A stretch of DNA of 20,364 nt from Fusobacterium sp. (GTDB lineage Bacteria > Fusobacteriota > Fusobacteriia > Fusobacteriales > Fusobacteriaceae), in the NCBI RefSeq assembly GCF_019012925.1, contig NZ_JAGIRL010000045.1, forward strand, positions 1-20,364. Reading direction: 5' to 3'. How positions within the stretch are numbered: position 1 is the first letter of the stretch; each line of letters opens with the position of its first letter. Both the position numbers and the translations under genes were made by a program. The notes under the pieces were generated by a model that made no database searches, was not told where the DNA came from, and worked only from the letters and a program-made list of their open reading frames with translations. Of this stretch, positions 1 to 7,938 are shown piece after piece.

Positions 1-40
1 GCGTTCATCCTGAGCCAGGATCAAACTCTTCGTTCAATCT
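1..40 (-). rRNA. rrs: 16S ribosomal RNA, 5' end only (partial)
   Basis: Read on the minus strand, the first bases are the universal 5' end of bacterial 16S rRNA, including AGAGTTTGATCCTGGCTCAG followed by GATGAACGC. The gene runs off the left edge, so only about 40 bases are present. The exact mature 5' end is uncertain by a few bases. It is the first gene of an rRNA operon transcribed leftward from the promoter at 169-197. Confidence 0.97.
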
Positions 41-163
41 ATTTAACTCAGTAAAATTTACTGATAATTTACACCAATTTATTGTTGTGTTTGCATTTAT
101 TGTCTTTCTCTATTCTGTTGCTAATGTCCTTAACATTTTTTCGTACCGCTCTCTCGCGGACAT
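41..163 (-). promoter_or_regulatory. rRNA operon leader
   Basis: This transcribed leader lies between the rrn promoter and mature 16S. It contains a tight hairpin (CCGC at 156-159 in minus-strand reading, loop of six, GCGG at 146-149). It also holds a competing longer-range pairing of ATGTCC (158-163) with GGACAT (124-129). Next to the 16S start is a 17-base near-palindrome at 48-64 (TCAGTAAAATTTACTGA). I infer that these take part in leader folding or precursor processing. No clear boxA antitermination element was recognised. Confidence 0.6.
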
Positions 164-168
164 AGATT

Positions 169-197
169 ATAATATCACAAATAATAATTTTCGTCAA
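169..197 (-). promoter_or_regulatory. rrn operon promoter
   Basis: On the minus strand, TTGACG (192-197) and TATTAT (169-174) are separated by exactly 17 bases. A second, overlapping TATAAT-like reading continues into the start region. Bases 198-229 upstream of the -35 are almost pure A/T with phased A- and T-tracts, as expected of an UP element for a strongly expressed rRNA operon. Transcription would start near position 162. Confidence 0.85.
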
Positions 198-229
198 TAC
201 TTTTTTTAATTTTTTTTTAAAAAATTTGT

Positions 230-573
230 GAAGGCATTAAATAAGCCGGGTTTTGTTTATGTTAATCATTTATCTAAGCCTATAATCTCTTATAGTTTTT
301 AGCAACTTACCCTGAAAGCTGGACGAGCAGCCCTTAACCTTTCCTATTTAGTCTTGCTCCAGAGGGGGTTTACCTAGCTTTTTTAGTCCCCTAAAAAACT
401 GGTGGTCTCTTACACCGCCTTTTCACCCTTACCCACTATAAAAATGGGCGGTCTATTTTCTGTGGCACTTTCCTTAAAGTTACCTTTAGCAGCCGTTAGC
501 TGCCCTCTTGCTCTATGGAGCCCGGACTTTCCTCTCCTTAAAAAATTAAGCAGCGATTAACTTTAATACCTTC
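230..573 (-). ncRNA. rnpB: RNase P RNA (bacterial type A-like)
   Basis: This is the catalytic RNA of RNase P, which matures tRNA 5' ends. On the minus strand it carries the conserved GAGGAAAGTCCGGGCTCC block near its start. The GGTAAGGGTGAAAAGG core follows, and near the 3' end are AGATAAATGATTAACA and ACAAAACCCGGCTTA. The ends are set by a 12-pair P1 helix: GAAGGTATTAAA at the 5' end (562-573) pairs with TTTAATGCCTTC at the 3' end (230-241), with one G-U pair. This gives about 344 nt, a usual length. P1 is followed by ACAAATTTTTT, so the terminal helix plus T-run can act as an intrinsic terminator. The gene begins nine bases after the stop of the TPM-like gene. No convincing promoter of its own was found, so co-transcription followed by 5' processing is possible. 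Confidence 0.96.
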
Positions 574-582
574 TATATATTT

Positions 583-1170
583 TTAATATTTTCTTCTGCT
601 TACTATTTCCATCTCTTCTTTAAAACTTTTACGATATTTTATCATAAGCACTCTTATTATAATACCAAATATTACAAAAAATGCAATACCCATTCCTATA
701 AAAAATCCATTTTTTTTCTCTTGAACCACTTCTTCTTCAACTACAATAGGCTCTTCAAACTTAATATTTTCTAGGACTCCATCAATACCAACTAGCACTT
801 CTGTAATATACTCAGAATAATTTTTTTCTTTTAAACTTTTTTCATTTCCATTTAAAATATTGTCTATATCTTCTTGGACTTCTTCTAATTCCATATCTTT
901 AGTCAACTTCAGTTCAACTTTTAAAGATTTCTCTTCAGGTTTTGTCAAATTTAAAATCACTAATTTTTCAGCTTTATCAGCAACAAATCCCTCATCTCCT
1001 GAAAAAGTGTTAACATATATATTTATTCCTCTTTTTTCAGAGATCTCCTCAATTTTCTTTTCAATACTTACCTTCTGCTCATCATTTAAAACTCCAAGTT
1101 CATCATTTACTTTGGCAAAAGTTAAGATATTCAATAAAAAGAAACTTAATGCTATAAGTTTTTTACTCAT
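583..1170 (-). CDS. TPM-like membrane-anchored protein
   Basis: The 195-residue protein has an N-terminal signal peptide (residues 1-19, basic start then hydrophobic, ending near TFAK). A periplasmic or extracytoplasmic domain covers roughly 22-130. A linker rich in glutamate and valine follows, then one membrane segment (about 155-177) and a basic cytoplasmic tail. The start of the mature part, VNDELGVLNDEQ with a following amphipathic helix and INIYVNTFSG, resembles the TPM (YgcG/Psb32-like) domain. That domain occurs in small membrane proteins of poorly defined role. The start is supported by AGGAG a few bases upstream. It lies 13 bases after the NIF3-family gene and directly before rnpB, all co-oriented. 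The specific function is unknown; the family match is by eye. Confidence 0.75.
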   Translation of the reverse strand: MSKKLIALSFFLLNILTFAKVNDELGVLNDEQKVSIEKKIEEISEKRGINIYVNTFSGDEGFVADKAEKLVILNLTKPEEKSLKVELKLTKDMELEEVQEDIDNILNGNEKSLKEKNYSEYITEVLVGIDGVLENIKFEEPIVVEEEVVQEKKNGFFIGMGIAFFVIFGIIIRVLMIKYRKSFKEEMEIVSRRKY

Positions 1171-1183
1171 TCTTTACTCCTAA

Positions 1184-1963
1184 TTAATAAATTTTAAATG
1201 TGGGTCCATCATTATAAATTATAACATCAATATTAATTTTTTCAAAGTAAGTTTTTAAAAGTCTTACAAAATGCTGTTCTCCCTCAAAATGACCTATATC
1301 TATTACAGTCAATCCACTCTCTTTAGCTTCTAGTGCCTCATGATAGCCTACATCTCCTGTTATAAAAAGATCTGCTCCCAAACTCTTAACTTTTCTCCAA
1401 TAGCTCATTCCTGATCCATTTATAAGGGCCACTCTTTTTATTTTAACTTCATCACTTTCTGTTATTACCCTTAAATTTTCCAATTGAAATCTCTCTTTTA
1501 ATTGAACAATATACTCTTTTAAAAGTGTTTCTTCTTTCAATTTATACAGTCTACCTATACCACAACTCTCATTTTCAGAGTTCTTATCAATGACTTTACT
1601 CTCACAGATGTCAAGTAAACTCAAAAGATAGTCATTCAATCCTCCCTGAGCTGAGTCTAAATTTGTATGTATAGAGTATACACTAATATCATTTTTTATT
1701 AAATCTCTTATCTTTTTTCCAATCGTTGTACTAAAATCAATATTTTTAATCCCTTTAAATATGAATGGGTGATGTGTTACTATCATATTTACACCATTTT
1801 TTACTGCATTTTCAATTGCTTTATCAGTAATATCCAAAGATAACTGAACTTTTTTTATCTCCTGCTTATTATCCCCTAATAACAGTCCAACATTGTCCCA
1901 ACCTTCAGCCAATCTTTTTGGATATCTCTCCTCTAAACCGTTGATAATTTGTTGAGCTATCAT
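1184..1963 (-). CDS. NIF3-like dinuclear metal-centre protein
   Basis: This 259-residue protein belongs to the NIF3/YqfO family, often labelled GTP cyclohydrolase 1 type 2 homologue, whose cellular role is still unsettled. The metal-ligand motifs of the family are visible: THHP at residues 63-66, HTNLD at 99-103, and GHFEGE with H225 and E229. A short central insertion such as the one seen in Bacillus YqfO seems absent, since the length fits the compact form. The start codon overlaps the stop of the upstream sigma-like gene as ATGA, so the two are probably translationally coupled. It is followed after 13 bases by the TPM-like gene. Placement near rpoD and dnaG also occurs in other bacteria, which agrees with a housekeeping role. 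Confidence 0.93.
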   Translation of the reverse strand: MIAQQIINGLEERYPKRLAEGWDNVGLLLGDNKQEIKKVQLSLDITDKAIENAVKNGVNMIVTHHPFIFKGIKNIDFSTTIGKKIRDLIKNDISVYSIHTNLDSAQGGLNDYLLSLLDICESKVIDKNSENESCGIGRLYKLKEETLLKEYIVQLKERFQLENLRVITESDEVKIKRVALINGSGMSYWRKVKSLGADLFITGDVGYHEALEAKESGLTVIDIGHFEGEQHFVRLLKTYFEKINIDVIIYNDGPTFKIY

Positions 1964-2772
1964 AAAAACATCTTCCCTTCCATTGTAGATAAAATTAAAA
2001 GTGCTTGTTCAAAAATAACTTCACCATCACCTTTATTTAATCCTAGCTTCTCTTCAATCTCAAAAGTTGAATATCTTCTATCTACACCAAAACCAAAGTA
2101 GTAATTTAATACATCTATCTGTCTCTTACTTAATCTGTTTTTTAAAGCAAAGAAATCCATAGTTTTTTCCATAAGTTTTTCTCTCTTATCTATAGCTTCT
2201 AAATTCGGTAAAAGATCCTCCTCTGTCAAATAAACCTCTGATTTATCACTTTCTTCCTCTTTAGTTTTTCCAAAATTCTCTCTCTTATCTTTGAAAAAGC
2301 TTTTAAATTCATTTTTTATATCGTTTATCTTACTCTCTATGAACAGTACCATCTCTCTAACTATCCAATAATTTTTATAGTTATCGAAATCACCATGTAT
2401 CTCACCTTTATAAGCTTCTATTCCCTTTATAAGACCCATTGTCCCCTCTTGAACAACATCTAAGTAGGCTACTCCCTCTCTCAAGTAATTAAAAGCAATT
2501 GAAGCCACTACTGGAAGATTTTGAACTACAAAATCCTCTCCCTCTATCTCATTTGTTAAAGTAATACTAGCTACCTCTTCTAGATAATCCAACACTGTCT
2601 CTTCTCCCAGTGTATCTAAATCCTCATCTTCCAGCTCTTTTAACTCAACTTTTGAATAATCTAAGTTTAATTCCTTTTTCCCATTTTTCTCCAAAAATTT
2701 TAAAAACTCTATATCTGATGTATACTCTGCTATTACACTTCTCTCAAAATCTAACACGTTAATTTTTTCCAT
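1960..2772 (-). CDS. Degenerate sigma-70-like protein (RpoD paralogue)
   Basis: This 270-residue protein is a reduced relative of sigma-70. Residues 84-147 align with sigma region 2: NLPVVASIAFNYLREG and LDVVQEGTMGLIKGIEAY parallel [16 protein letters not shown] and [18 protein letters not shown] in the neighbouring RpoD. The promoter-melting aromatics are partly kept (F129, Y132, Y135, W136). The residues that read the -10 box differ: RpoD has WWIRQAIT where this protein has YWIVREMV. Residues 206-262 align with region 4, but the recognition-helix segment [10 protein letters not shown] is replaced by LNKGDGEVIFEQ, losing its arginines. Region 3 is largely missing and the N-terminus is acidic. 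GGAGG precedes the ATG. It follows rpoD across a terminator and overlaps the NIF3-family gene by four bases. By inference it could be an RNA-polymerase-binding modulator, an alternative sigma factor of altered specificity, or a decaying duplicate; the open frame argues against simple decay. Confidence 0.8.
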   Translation of the reverse strand: MEKINVLDFERSVIAEYTSDIEFLKFLEKNGKKELNLDYSKVELKELEDEDLDTLGEETVLDYLEEVASITLTNEIEGEDFVVQNLPVVASIAFNYLREGVAYLDVVQEGTMGLIKGIEAYKGEIHGDFDNYKNYWIVREMVLFIESKINDIKNEFKSFFKDKRENFGKTKEEESDKSEVYLTEEDLLPNLEAIDKREKLMEKTMDFFALKNRLSKRQIDVLNYYFGFGVDRRYSTFEIEEKLGLNKGDGEVIFEQALLILSTMEGKMFL

Positions 2773-2790
2773 TTTTCCTCCTATTATAAT

Positions 2791-2833
2791 TTAAAAAAGA
2801 GACTGATTCTTTATTTTTATTGTATCAGCCTCT
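2791..2833 (-). terminator. Intrinsic terminator after rpoD
   Basis: On the minus strand, AGAGGCTGAT (2824-2833) pairs with ATCAGTCTCT (2798-2807), with one G-U pair and a loop of about 16 bases. A run of T (2793-2797 and adjacent) follows. The hairpin starts about ten bases after the rpoD stop and ends roughly ten bases before the ribosome binding site of the sigma-like gene. Confidence 0.85.
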
Positions 2834-2843
2834 ATTTTAGTTA

Positions 2844-4172
2844 TTATACTTTAAAATCCTCTAATTTCTTTCTTCTGCTTGGATGTCTTAATTTTCTAAG
2901 AGCTTTTACCTCTATCTGTCTGATTCTTTCTCTTGTTACTTTAAATATTTTTCCAACTTCTTCTAGAGTCTTAGGTGAACCATCGTCAAGTCCATATCTA
3001 TATCTCAATACCTTTTCCTCTCTACTGCTCAAACTATTTAGTACACCGTCTAATTGCTCTCTCAATAAAGATCTATTTGTTAATTCATATGGATTCAACA
3101 TTTTGTTATCCTCAACAAAATCTCCTAATTCACTGTCTTCTTCACTTCCAACTGGAGTTTCCAACGAGATAGGATCTTGATTCATCTCTTGTATCGCTTT
3201 GACTTTCTCTATCTCCATTCCCAATCTTTCAGCTAAAACCTCTGGAGTTGCATCTTTACCTGTCTCCTGTAAGTATATTCTAGCTTCCTTCTTGATCTTA
3301 TTAATTGTCTCTATCATATGTACTGGTATTCTTATTGTTCTTCCTTGGTCTGCTATAGCTCTTGTTATAGCCTGTCTAATCCACCAAGTAGCATATGTTG
3401 AAAACTTATATCCCTTTGTATATTCAAATTTTTCTACAGCTTTCATTAGACCAATATTTCCTTCTTGAATAAGATCTAATAACTTCAATCCTCTATTTGT
3501 ATGTTTTTTCGCAATACTTACAACCAGTCTTAAGTTAGCTTCAATCAACTGTTGACTTGCCCATTCGTCTCCTTCTAGAGCTCTCTTAGCATACTCTAGC
3601 TCCTCATCATGATTCAATAGAGGAATCTGTCCTATCTCACGTAGGTACATCTTTATTGGCTCATCTACCTTCATATCTCCTGAAAGAGTGAATAAATCAT
3701 CACTGATATAGTCCTCATCTCCTATATCTTCCAGATCATCAGGATTGAAATGATCAAAATCATCATCAAAATCATCCAACTTACTATCTAAAGCATCGTC
3801 AAAATCATCTTCATCTAAAAAGTCATCTTTTTCAAAACTTTCATTATCTTCATCTTTTAAATCATCATATTTTTCTTCGTCACTATAGTCCTCTTCAGGA
3901 TCTTTCTCTTTCTTTTTTGTAACTTTCTTAGCAGTAGTTTCCTTAGTTTTCTTAGTTTTAGTAGCTTTTGCTAATTTTTTAGTTTTTTCTATATCCTCTT
4001 GTCTTACTATCTCAATACCTTGATCGATCATTCCTGTAATAAGCTGTTCTATCTTTTCAACAGGAAAATCATCTTTTAATCCATCATTGATCTCTTCATA
4101 AGTGATGCACTTGTTTTCCATTGCTTTTCTTACCAAGCCTAGAACCTTTTCGTTTTTTATAAACTCTCTCAT
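2844..4172 (-). CDS. rpoD: RNA polymerase primary sigma factor RpoD
   Basis: The 442-residue protein is the housekeeping sigma factor. Region 1.1 lies at about 1-60. A lysine-rich segment (63-90) is followed by a long aspartate/glutamate-rich segment (91-166). Region 1.2 begins at [12 protein letters not shown] (170-181). Region 2 carries [15 protein letters not shown] and [17 protein letters not shown] (257-273). Region 3 follows, with [10 protein letters not shown]. Region 4 has the helix-turn-helix [20 protein letters not shown] (402-421). All key promoter-contact residues of a primary sigma are present. The gene lies 23 bases after dnaG, the conserved dnaG-rpoD pair of the macromolecular-synthesis operon; rpsU is not in this block. 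A terminator follows. The charged linker is unusually polarised. Confidence 0.98.
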   Translation of the reverse strand: MREFIKNEKVLGLVRKAMENKCITYEEINDGLKDDFPVEKIEQLITGMIDQGIEIVRQEDIEKTKKLAKATKTKKTKETTAKKVTKKKEKDPEEDYSDEEKYDDLKDEDNESFEKDDFLDEDDFDDALDSKLDDFDDDFDHFNPDDLEDIGDEDYISDDLFTLSGDMKVDEPIKMYLREIGQIPLLNHDEELEYAKRALEGDEWASQQLIEANLRLVVSIAKKHTNRGLKLLDLIQEGNIGLMKAVEKFEYTKGYKFSTYATWWIRQAITRAIADQGRTIRIPVHMIETINKIKKEARIYLQETGKDATPEVLAERLGMEIEKVKAIQEMNQDPISLETPVGSEEDSELGDFVEDNKMLNPYELTNRSLLREQLDGVLNSLSSREEKVLRYRYGLDDGSPKTLEEVGKIFKVTRERIRQIEVKALRKLRHPSRRKKLEDFKV

Positions 4173-4195
4173 TATTTGAGCCTCCTCTAAATAAC

Positions 4196-6016
4196 TTATA
4201 GATTAATTAATAAATTATTAAAACCTTTATACAATTCTTCTATCTCATTAAATCCATTTACTTTGCTTAAATTTATCTCTATCTCTTTGATCTTTCTTGC
4301 CAACATCAATTTATCTATTATGTTTAGCTCTTTTGTCCCATAGAATCCACTATTTATCTTTACATAGCTCTCATCTATCTCCTGTTTAAACCAAGAGATA
4401 AAGCTCTCTCTCAATAGTTCCTCTATTTTTTTCTCATCTGAACAGTCTTCAATAACAGTACATCTCAATAGGTTCCACTGTTCTAATTCCTCATCTTTCA
4501 GATCATACTCTGTGGCAAAAGTTGAAATTATGTCTATACTGTCCTCTTTTTCTAAATAATCATATATTTTCTTTCCAATTGATGTTTTTATCTTTTTATC
4601 CTTAAAATATCTAAAATAATCTCTATTTACAAGAACTAAAAACAGGGTATCTCTTTCCAATCTGTCCAAAGCGACAAATTTTTCCCCTATACTTATATTT
4701 ACTAAATCATCTTCAAATTTCCTTGATTTTTTTCTATTTTTATTTATTAAAATCTCTTTAAGGGTATCTTTTTCTAAATTAAGATTTTTTGATAATTTAT
4801 CCAAATACAGCATTTTCTCAAGTTCTGTATCAATACATTGGAAAAAACTTTTAAATCTATTTACAAAATTTTGTTTAGACATAATACTACTAAAATCATA
4901 CTCTTTTGAATAGTAGCTGAATAAAAAATCAAATATCTCTACTGAATTTTTTACACACTGTAAAAATCTCTCTTTTCCATAAGTTTTCAGATATTCATCT
5001 GGATCCTTTGCTCCATCTAGTTGTAACACTCTAATATTAAATCCCAAACTCTTTAAGATCAATCCTGCCCTCTCTGTTGCAGACTGACCTGGAGCATCTG
5101 AGTCAAAAGAGAGTATAACATTGGAAGTATACCTCTTTAAAATTGCTCCTTGTTCCTCTGTCAAAGCTGTTCCTAGAGGAGCTAAAGCTACATCAAAACC
5201 ATAGATATTTGCTGACAAAACATCCATATACCCTTCCATCAGCATTGTATAGTTTTTCTTTCTTATTATTGAGCTTCTCTCCAATCCATACAAATTCTTT
5301 CCCTTCTTAAATATTGGGGTATCTGGTGAGTTTATATATTTTGGTGTCTCCTTATCCTTTTCAAGAGTTCTTCCTCCAAAAGCAATAACCTCTCCTTTTA
5401 TAGAGTAGATTGGAAAAATTATCCTATTTCTAAAAGCATCATAATTATTTCCATTATCCCCCTCTTTTGTCAATCCTAATAATATTAGATCCTTACTTTC
5501 ATACCCTTTACTTACCAGATAATCAGTTAAGTCGCTCCATCTATTTGAAGCAAATCCCAGTCCATTATCTTTTATTATTTTTGGATTGATAGCTCTATTG
5601 GATAGATACTCCAAAGCTGTTCTTCCCTGAAGAGAAAAGATATTATCTGTATAGTATTTATGAGCCTCGTCCATTATTTTATAGTATTTATCAAAATTCT
5701 CACTACTTTTACTTTTACTCTCTAACTCTTTTATTGGAATACTATATTTTTTAGCTAATTCATCTACAGCTTCCATAAAAGATATCTTTTTGTACTGAGA
5801 ATAAAAAGAGATTGGATTTCCTCCAGCCCCACACACAAAACATTTACAAATATTTTTGCTTGGACTCACCATAAATGAGGGAGTGGTATCAGAGTGGAAT
5901 GGACATAATCCCTTATAGTTTGCACCAGATTTTTTTAGCTCTACAAATTCTCCGACAACATCTTCTATCTTTAAAGAATCTATCAAGAGGTCTATATCTT
6001 CTGATCTATATCTCAT
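4196..6016 (-). CDS. dnaG: DNA primase DnaG
   Basis: DnaG makes the RNA primers for lagging-strand synthesis. The 606-residue protein has an N-terminal CHC2 zinc ribbon with ligands C38, H41, C59 and C62 (CPFH and CFVC). The RNA polymerase core contains the toprim fold: [10 protein letters not shown] with catalytic E261, and [10 protein letters not shown] with D305 and D307. A C-terminal helical region of about 170 residues corresponds to the DnaB helicase-binding domain, which is poorly conserved as usual. Length is typical. GAGGGAGGG precedes the ATG. It is the first gene of the dnaG-rpoD unit, behind the promoter at 6066-6094 and after the terminator of the upstream isomerase gene. Confidence 0.98.
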   Translation of the reverse strand: MRYRSEDIDLLIDSLKIEDVVGEFVELKKSGANYKGLCPFHSDTTPSFMVSPSKNICKCFVCGAGGNPISFYSQYKKISFMEAVDELAKKYSIPIKELESKSKSSENFDKYYKIMDEAHKYYTDNIFSLQGRTALEYLSNRAINPKIIKDNGLGFASNRWSDLTDYLVSKGYESKDLILLGLTKEGDNGNNYDAFRNRIIFPIYSIKGEVIAFGGRTLEKDKETPKYINSPDTPIFKKGKNLYGLERSSIIRKKNYTMLMEGYMDVLSANIYGFDVALAPLGTALTEEQGAILKRYTSNVILSFDSDAPGQSATERAGLILKSLGFNIRVLQLDGAKDPDEYLKTYGKERFLQCVKNSVEIFDFLFSYYSKEYDFSSIMSKQNFVNRFKSFFQCIDTELEKMLYLDKLSKNLNLEKDTLKEILINKNRKKSRKFEDDLVNISIGEKFVALDRLERDTLFLVLVNRDYFRYFKDKKIKTSIGKKIYDYLEKEDSIDIISTFATEYDLKDEELEQWNLLRCTVIEDCSDEKKIEELLRESFISWFKQEIDESYVKINSGFYGTKELNIIDKLMLARKIKEIEINLSKVNGFNEIEELYKGFNNLLINL

Positions 6017-6065
6017 TTTCCCTCCCTCTCATTTCTATTATAATTTTAATGTTATTCAGCTATAT

Positions 6066-6094
6066 AGTATAATATATTTTCTGAAATAAAGCAA
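6066..6094 (-). promoter_or_regulatory. Predicted dnaG-rpoD promoter
   Basis: On the minus strand, TTGCTT (6089-6094) and TATACT (6066-6071) are 17 bases apart, upstream of dnaG and downstream of the ppiD-like terminator. The -35 matches only three of six consensus positions, so this is a moderate call. It would give a leader of about 40 bases. Confidence 0.5.
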
Positions 6095-6108
6095 ATAAAA
6101 AAATCAAT

Positions 6109-6146
6109 AAAAAAGAGAGCAACCAATTATGGTCATTCTCTTTTTT
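6109..6146 (-). terminator. Intrinsic terminator after the ppiD-like gene
   Basis: On the minus strand, AAAAAAGAGA (6137-6146) pairs perfectly with TCTCTTTTTT (6109-6118). The helix extends with G-U pairs and GACC/GGTT toward a small loop. It starts four bases after the stop of the isomerase gene, and its 3' arm supplies the T-run. It separates the isomerase gene from dnaG. Confidence 0.82.
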
Positions 6147-6150
6147 CTAT

Positions 6151-7878
6151 TTACATATATTTCTTCATTTCCTCTTGAGCCTTACTATTTAAGTAATCCT
6201 CTTTTACTCTATCCTTAACATCTTCATACTTAGCTTTTTTATATTTTACATCCTCAGTTTTATTGAAAATATAGATTTCGTTATCTATTTTTAAACTTTC
6301 CACTTTATTTAATGGAGCGTCTAATATAGTTTTTGCTAACTCCTCATTATAACCAAGTCCTGAAATATATCCAGCATTGTTAATTCTAAAGCTATTATTT
6401 TGAACTATATCTGTTCTATCCTTTGAGATATTTTTAAATTCTATCTCTTTATTTTGTATTTTTTCTCTTAAATTCTCAATATCTTTTTCTTTATCTTCAA
6501 CTGTTTTCTTAGATATTTTAGGTGAGATTAAAATATGACTAGCTTTTACTTTATTCTCTTTTTCATTTTTATCCTCAACTAAAATCAAATGATATCCGAA
6601 AACTGTTTCTACAGGTGTAGGATATATCTTACCAACTTCACCTTCAAAGGCTGCTTTTTGGAATGGTTCTACCATATCTCCTTTAGAGAACCACCCTAAT
6701 TCTCCACCATTTCCTGCACTTGGTCCTGTTGAATACTCCTTAGCTTTCTCTTTAAAGTTTTCTGGAGTAGCTTCTTTTAAGATATCTTCAGCTTGTTTTT
6801 TAGCTATCTCTTTGTCTTCAGCAGAAGGTTCTATCTGAACTTTTGCAATTTCAGCTTGTGCACTTGGGAAAATATCATATTTTAAATTATTGTTATTAAA
6901 ATACTCTTTTAATTCCTCATCTGTTGGTTTAATTGTTGATTTTATATTGTTAAATAGCTCTCTTTGGAATATTTCAAATCTATACTCTAATGGTAGATCC
7001 TCAGGTACTACTATTCCTCTTTTCATAGCTTCTTTAGCTATCTTTATCTGATTGTCATAGTACTCTCTAACTTGAAGATCAGCCTTCTCCTTGTCTCCAT
7101 TAGTTACATATAGAGCATTTAACATCTTCTTAGCAAAATCAATATTTGTTACCTTAAATCCATCTTTATCTATCTCTACTTTTGCTAATAATTCTTCGTA
7201 CTCAGGAGAAACACTATCTATTTTTACTTTATCCTTACTTTTTTTCAATAGAACTAAGTATTCTTCCATTCCTTTTTGCTCTTTTAAGTTATTTATAACT
7301 TGATCTCTCACTTCATCTAGACTCTTACCATCATATAGAGTAGCAACTCCATTCTCATACTCTCTTTGGATCTCTTCATCTGTTGGAACTACTCCCTCTT
7401 TAATCTTTTGGAAAGTCTTTTCTATAAGAATATTATTTTTTATATCCTGTTTAAATGTCTTCTTAGTATATCCTTGTGCAGCTAACATTCTTTTAAACTG
7501 TTCCTTGTTTCCTATAGATTTCTCTATTGAATCGTATTGAGCATTAACCTCTTTATTTGGAACTTTAATATTTAACTCATCAGCTATCTCCAATGTTAAA
7601 TTTCTATTGATAACTTCATCAAAAGCTAATACTTCTATCAGCTTTTTATCTAACTTATCTCCTAAAAATCTTGAATACCCCTGTACCAAGTTATTTTTAG
7701 TTCTTTCCACTTCCATTTTTGAAACCTTTTCTCCATCTAATTTGAAAGCATATACATTTGATCTATCATATGAACTTCTCATATTCATATATGCTAACAT
7801 TCCAGATGAAAGTATAAATAATACTGTTATGAACCAAATAAATGGTTTTATATGTTTACGAAATTTTCTTATTGCCAT
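6151..7878 (-). CDS. PpiD/SurA-type peptidyl-prolyl isomerase (parvulin), membrane anchored
   Basis: The 575-residue protein is anchored by one N-terminal membrane segment (about 12-32), with the remainder outside the inner membrane, as in PpiD. Residues 43-160 resemble the SurA N-terminal chaperone domain. The canonical parvulin domain lies at about 338-436, with the core GGELGWFSKGDMVEPFQKAA and FGYHLILVEDK. A second parvulin-like repeat starts at KVKASHILIS (443-452) but lacks the GG-LGW core, so it is probably inactive. The phrase PTDEE..-YxxN occurs twice (165-176 and 318-328), hinting at duplication. Likely role: folding of exported and outer-membrane proteins. ATG at 7876-7878 lacks a well-spaced Shine-Dalgarno; AAAGGGG lies about 20 bases upstream, and an in-frame CTG closer to it is an alternative start. 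It lies 60 bases after the activator gene with no terminator between. Confidence 0.88.
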   Translation of the reverse strand: MAIRKFRKHIKPFIWFITVLFILSSGMLAYMNMRSSYDRSNVYAFKLDGEKVSKMEVERTKNNLVQGYSRFLGDKLDKKLIEVLAFDEVINRNLTLEIADELNIKVPNKEVNAQYDSIEKSIGNKEQFKRMLAAQGYTKKTFKQDIKNNILIEKTFQKIKEGVVPTDEEIQREYENGVATLYDGKSLDEVRDQVINNLKEQKGMEEYLVLLKKSKDKVKIDSVSPEYEELLAKVEIDKDGFKVTNIDFAKKMLNALYVTNGDKEKADLQVREYYDNQIKIAKEAMKRGIVVPEDLPLEYRFEIFQRELFNNIKSTIKPTDEELKEYFNNNNLKYDIFPSAQAEIAKVQIEPSAEDKEIAKKQAEDILKEATPENFKEKAKEYSTGPSAGNGGELGWFSKGDMVEPFQKAAFEGEVGKIYPTPVETVFGYHLILVEDKNEKENKVKASHILISPKISKKTVEDKEKDIENLREKIQNKEIEFKNISKDRTDIVQNNSFRINNAGYISGLGYNEELAKTILDAPLNKVESLKIDNEIYIFNKTEDVKYKKAKYEDVKDRVKEDYLNSKAQEEMKKYM

Positions 7879-7882
7879 TTTT

Positions 7883-7909
7883 CTATTCAGCAGAGCTGTC
7901 CCCTTTCAT
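7883..7909 (-). other. Possible 8-codon upstream ORF before the ppiD-like gene
   Basis: On the minus strand a start ATG (7907-7909) opens an eight-codon frame, MKGDSSAE, that ends at TAG (7883-7885), four bases before the ATG of the isomerase gene. It spans the AAAGGGG that would otherwise be the nearest purine-rich block. The frame has no good ribosome binding site of its own. It may be chance, or a small leader frame that couples translation into the gene. Confidence 0.2.
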
Positions 7910-7938
7910 AGTATTAATAGTTTATTGATAAATTCTTT

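Noticed and set aside
860..1183. Plus-strand open frame opposite the TPM-like gene
   Set aside because: It mirrors a real minus-strand gene with signal peptide and ribosome binding site. Its own protein resembles no family and has no ribosome binding site.
2783..2788. TATAAT on the minus strand as a promoter for the sigma-like gene
   Set aside because: It has no -35 at a usable distance, and the start would fall in the ribosome binding site.
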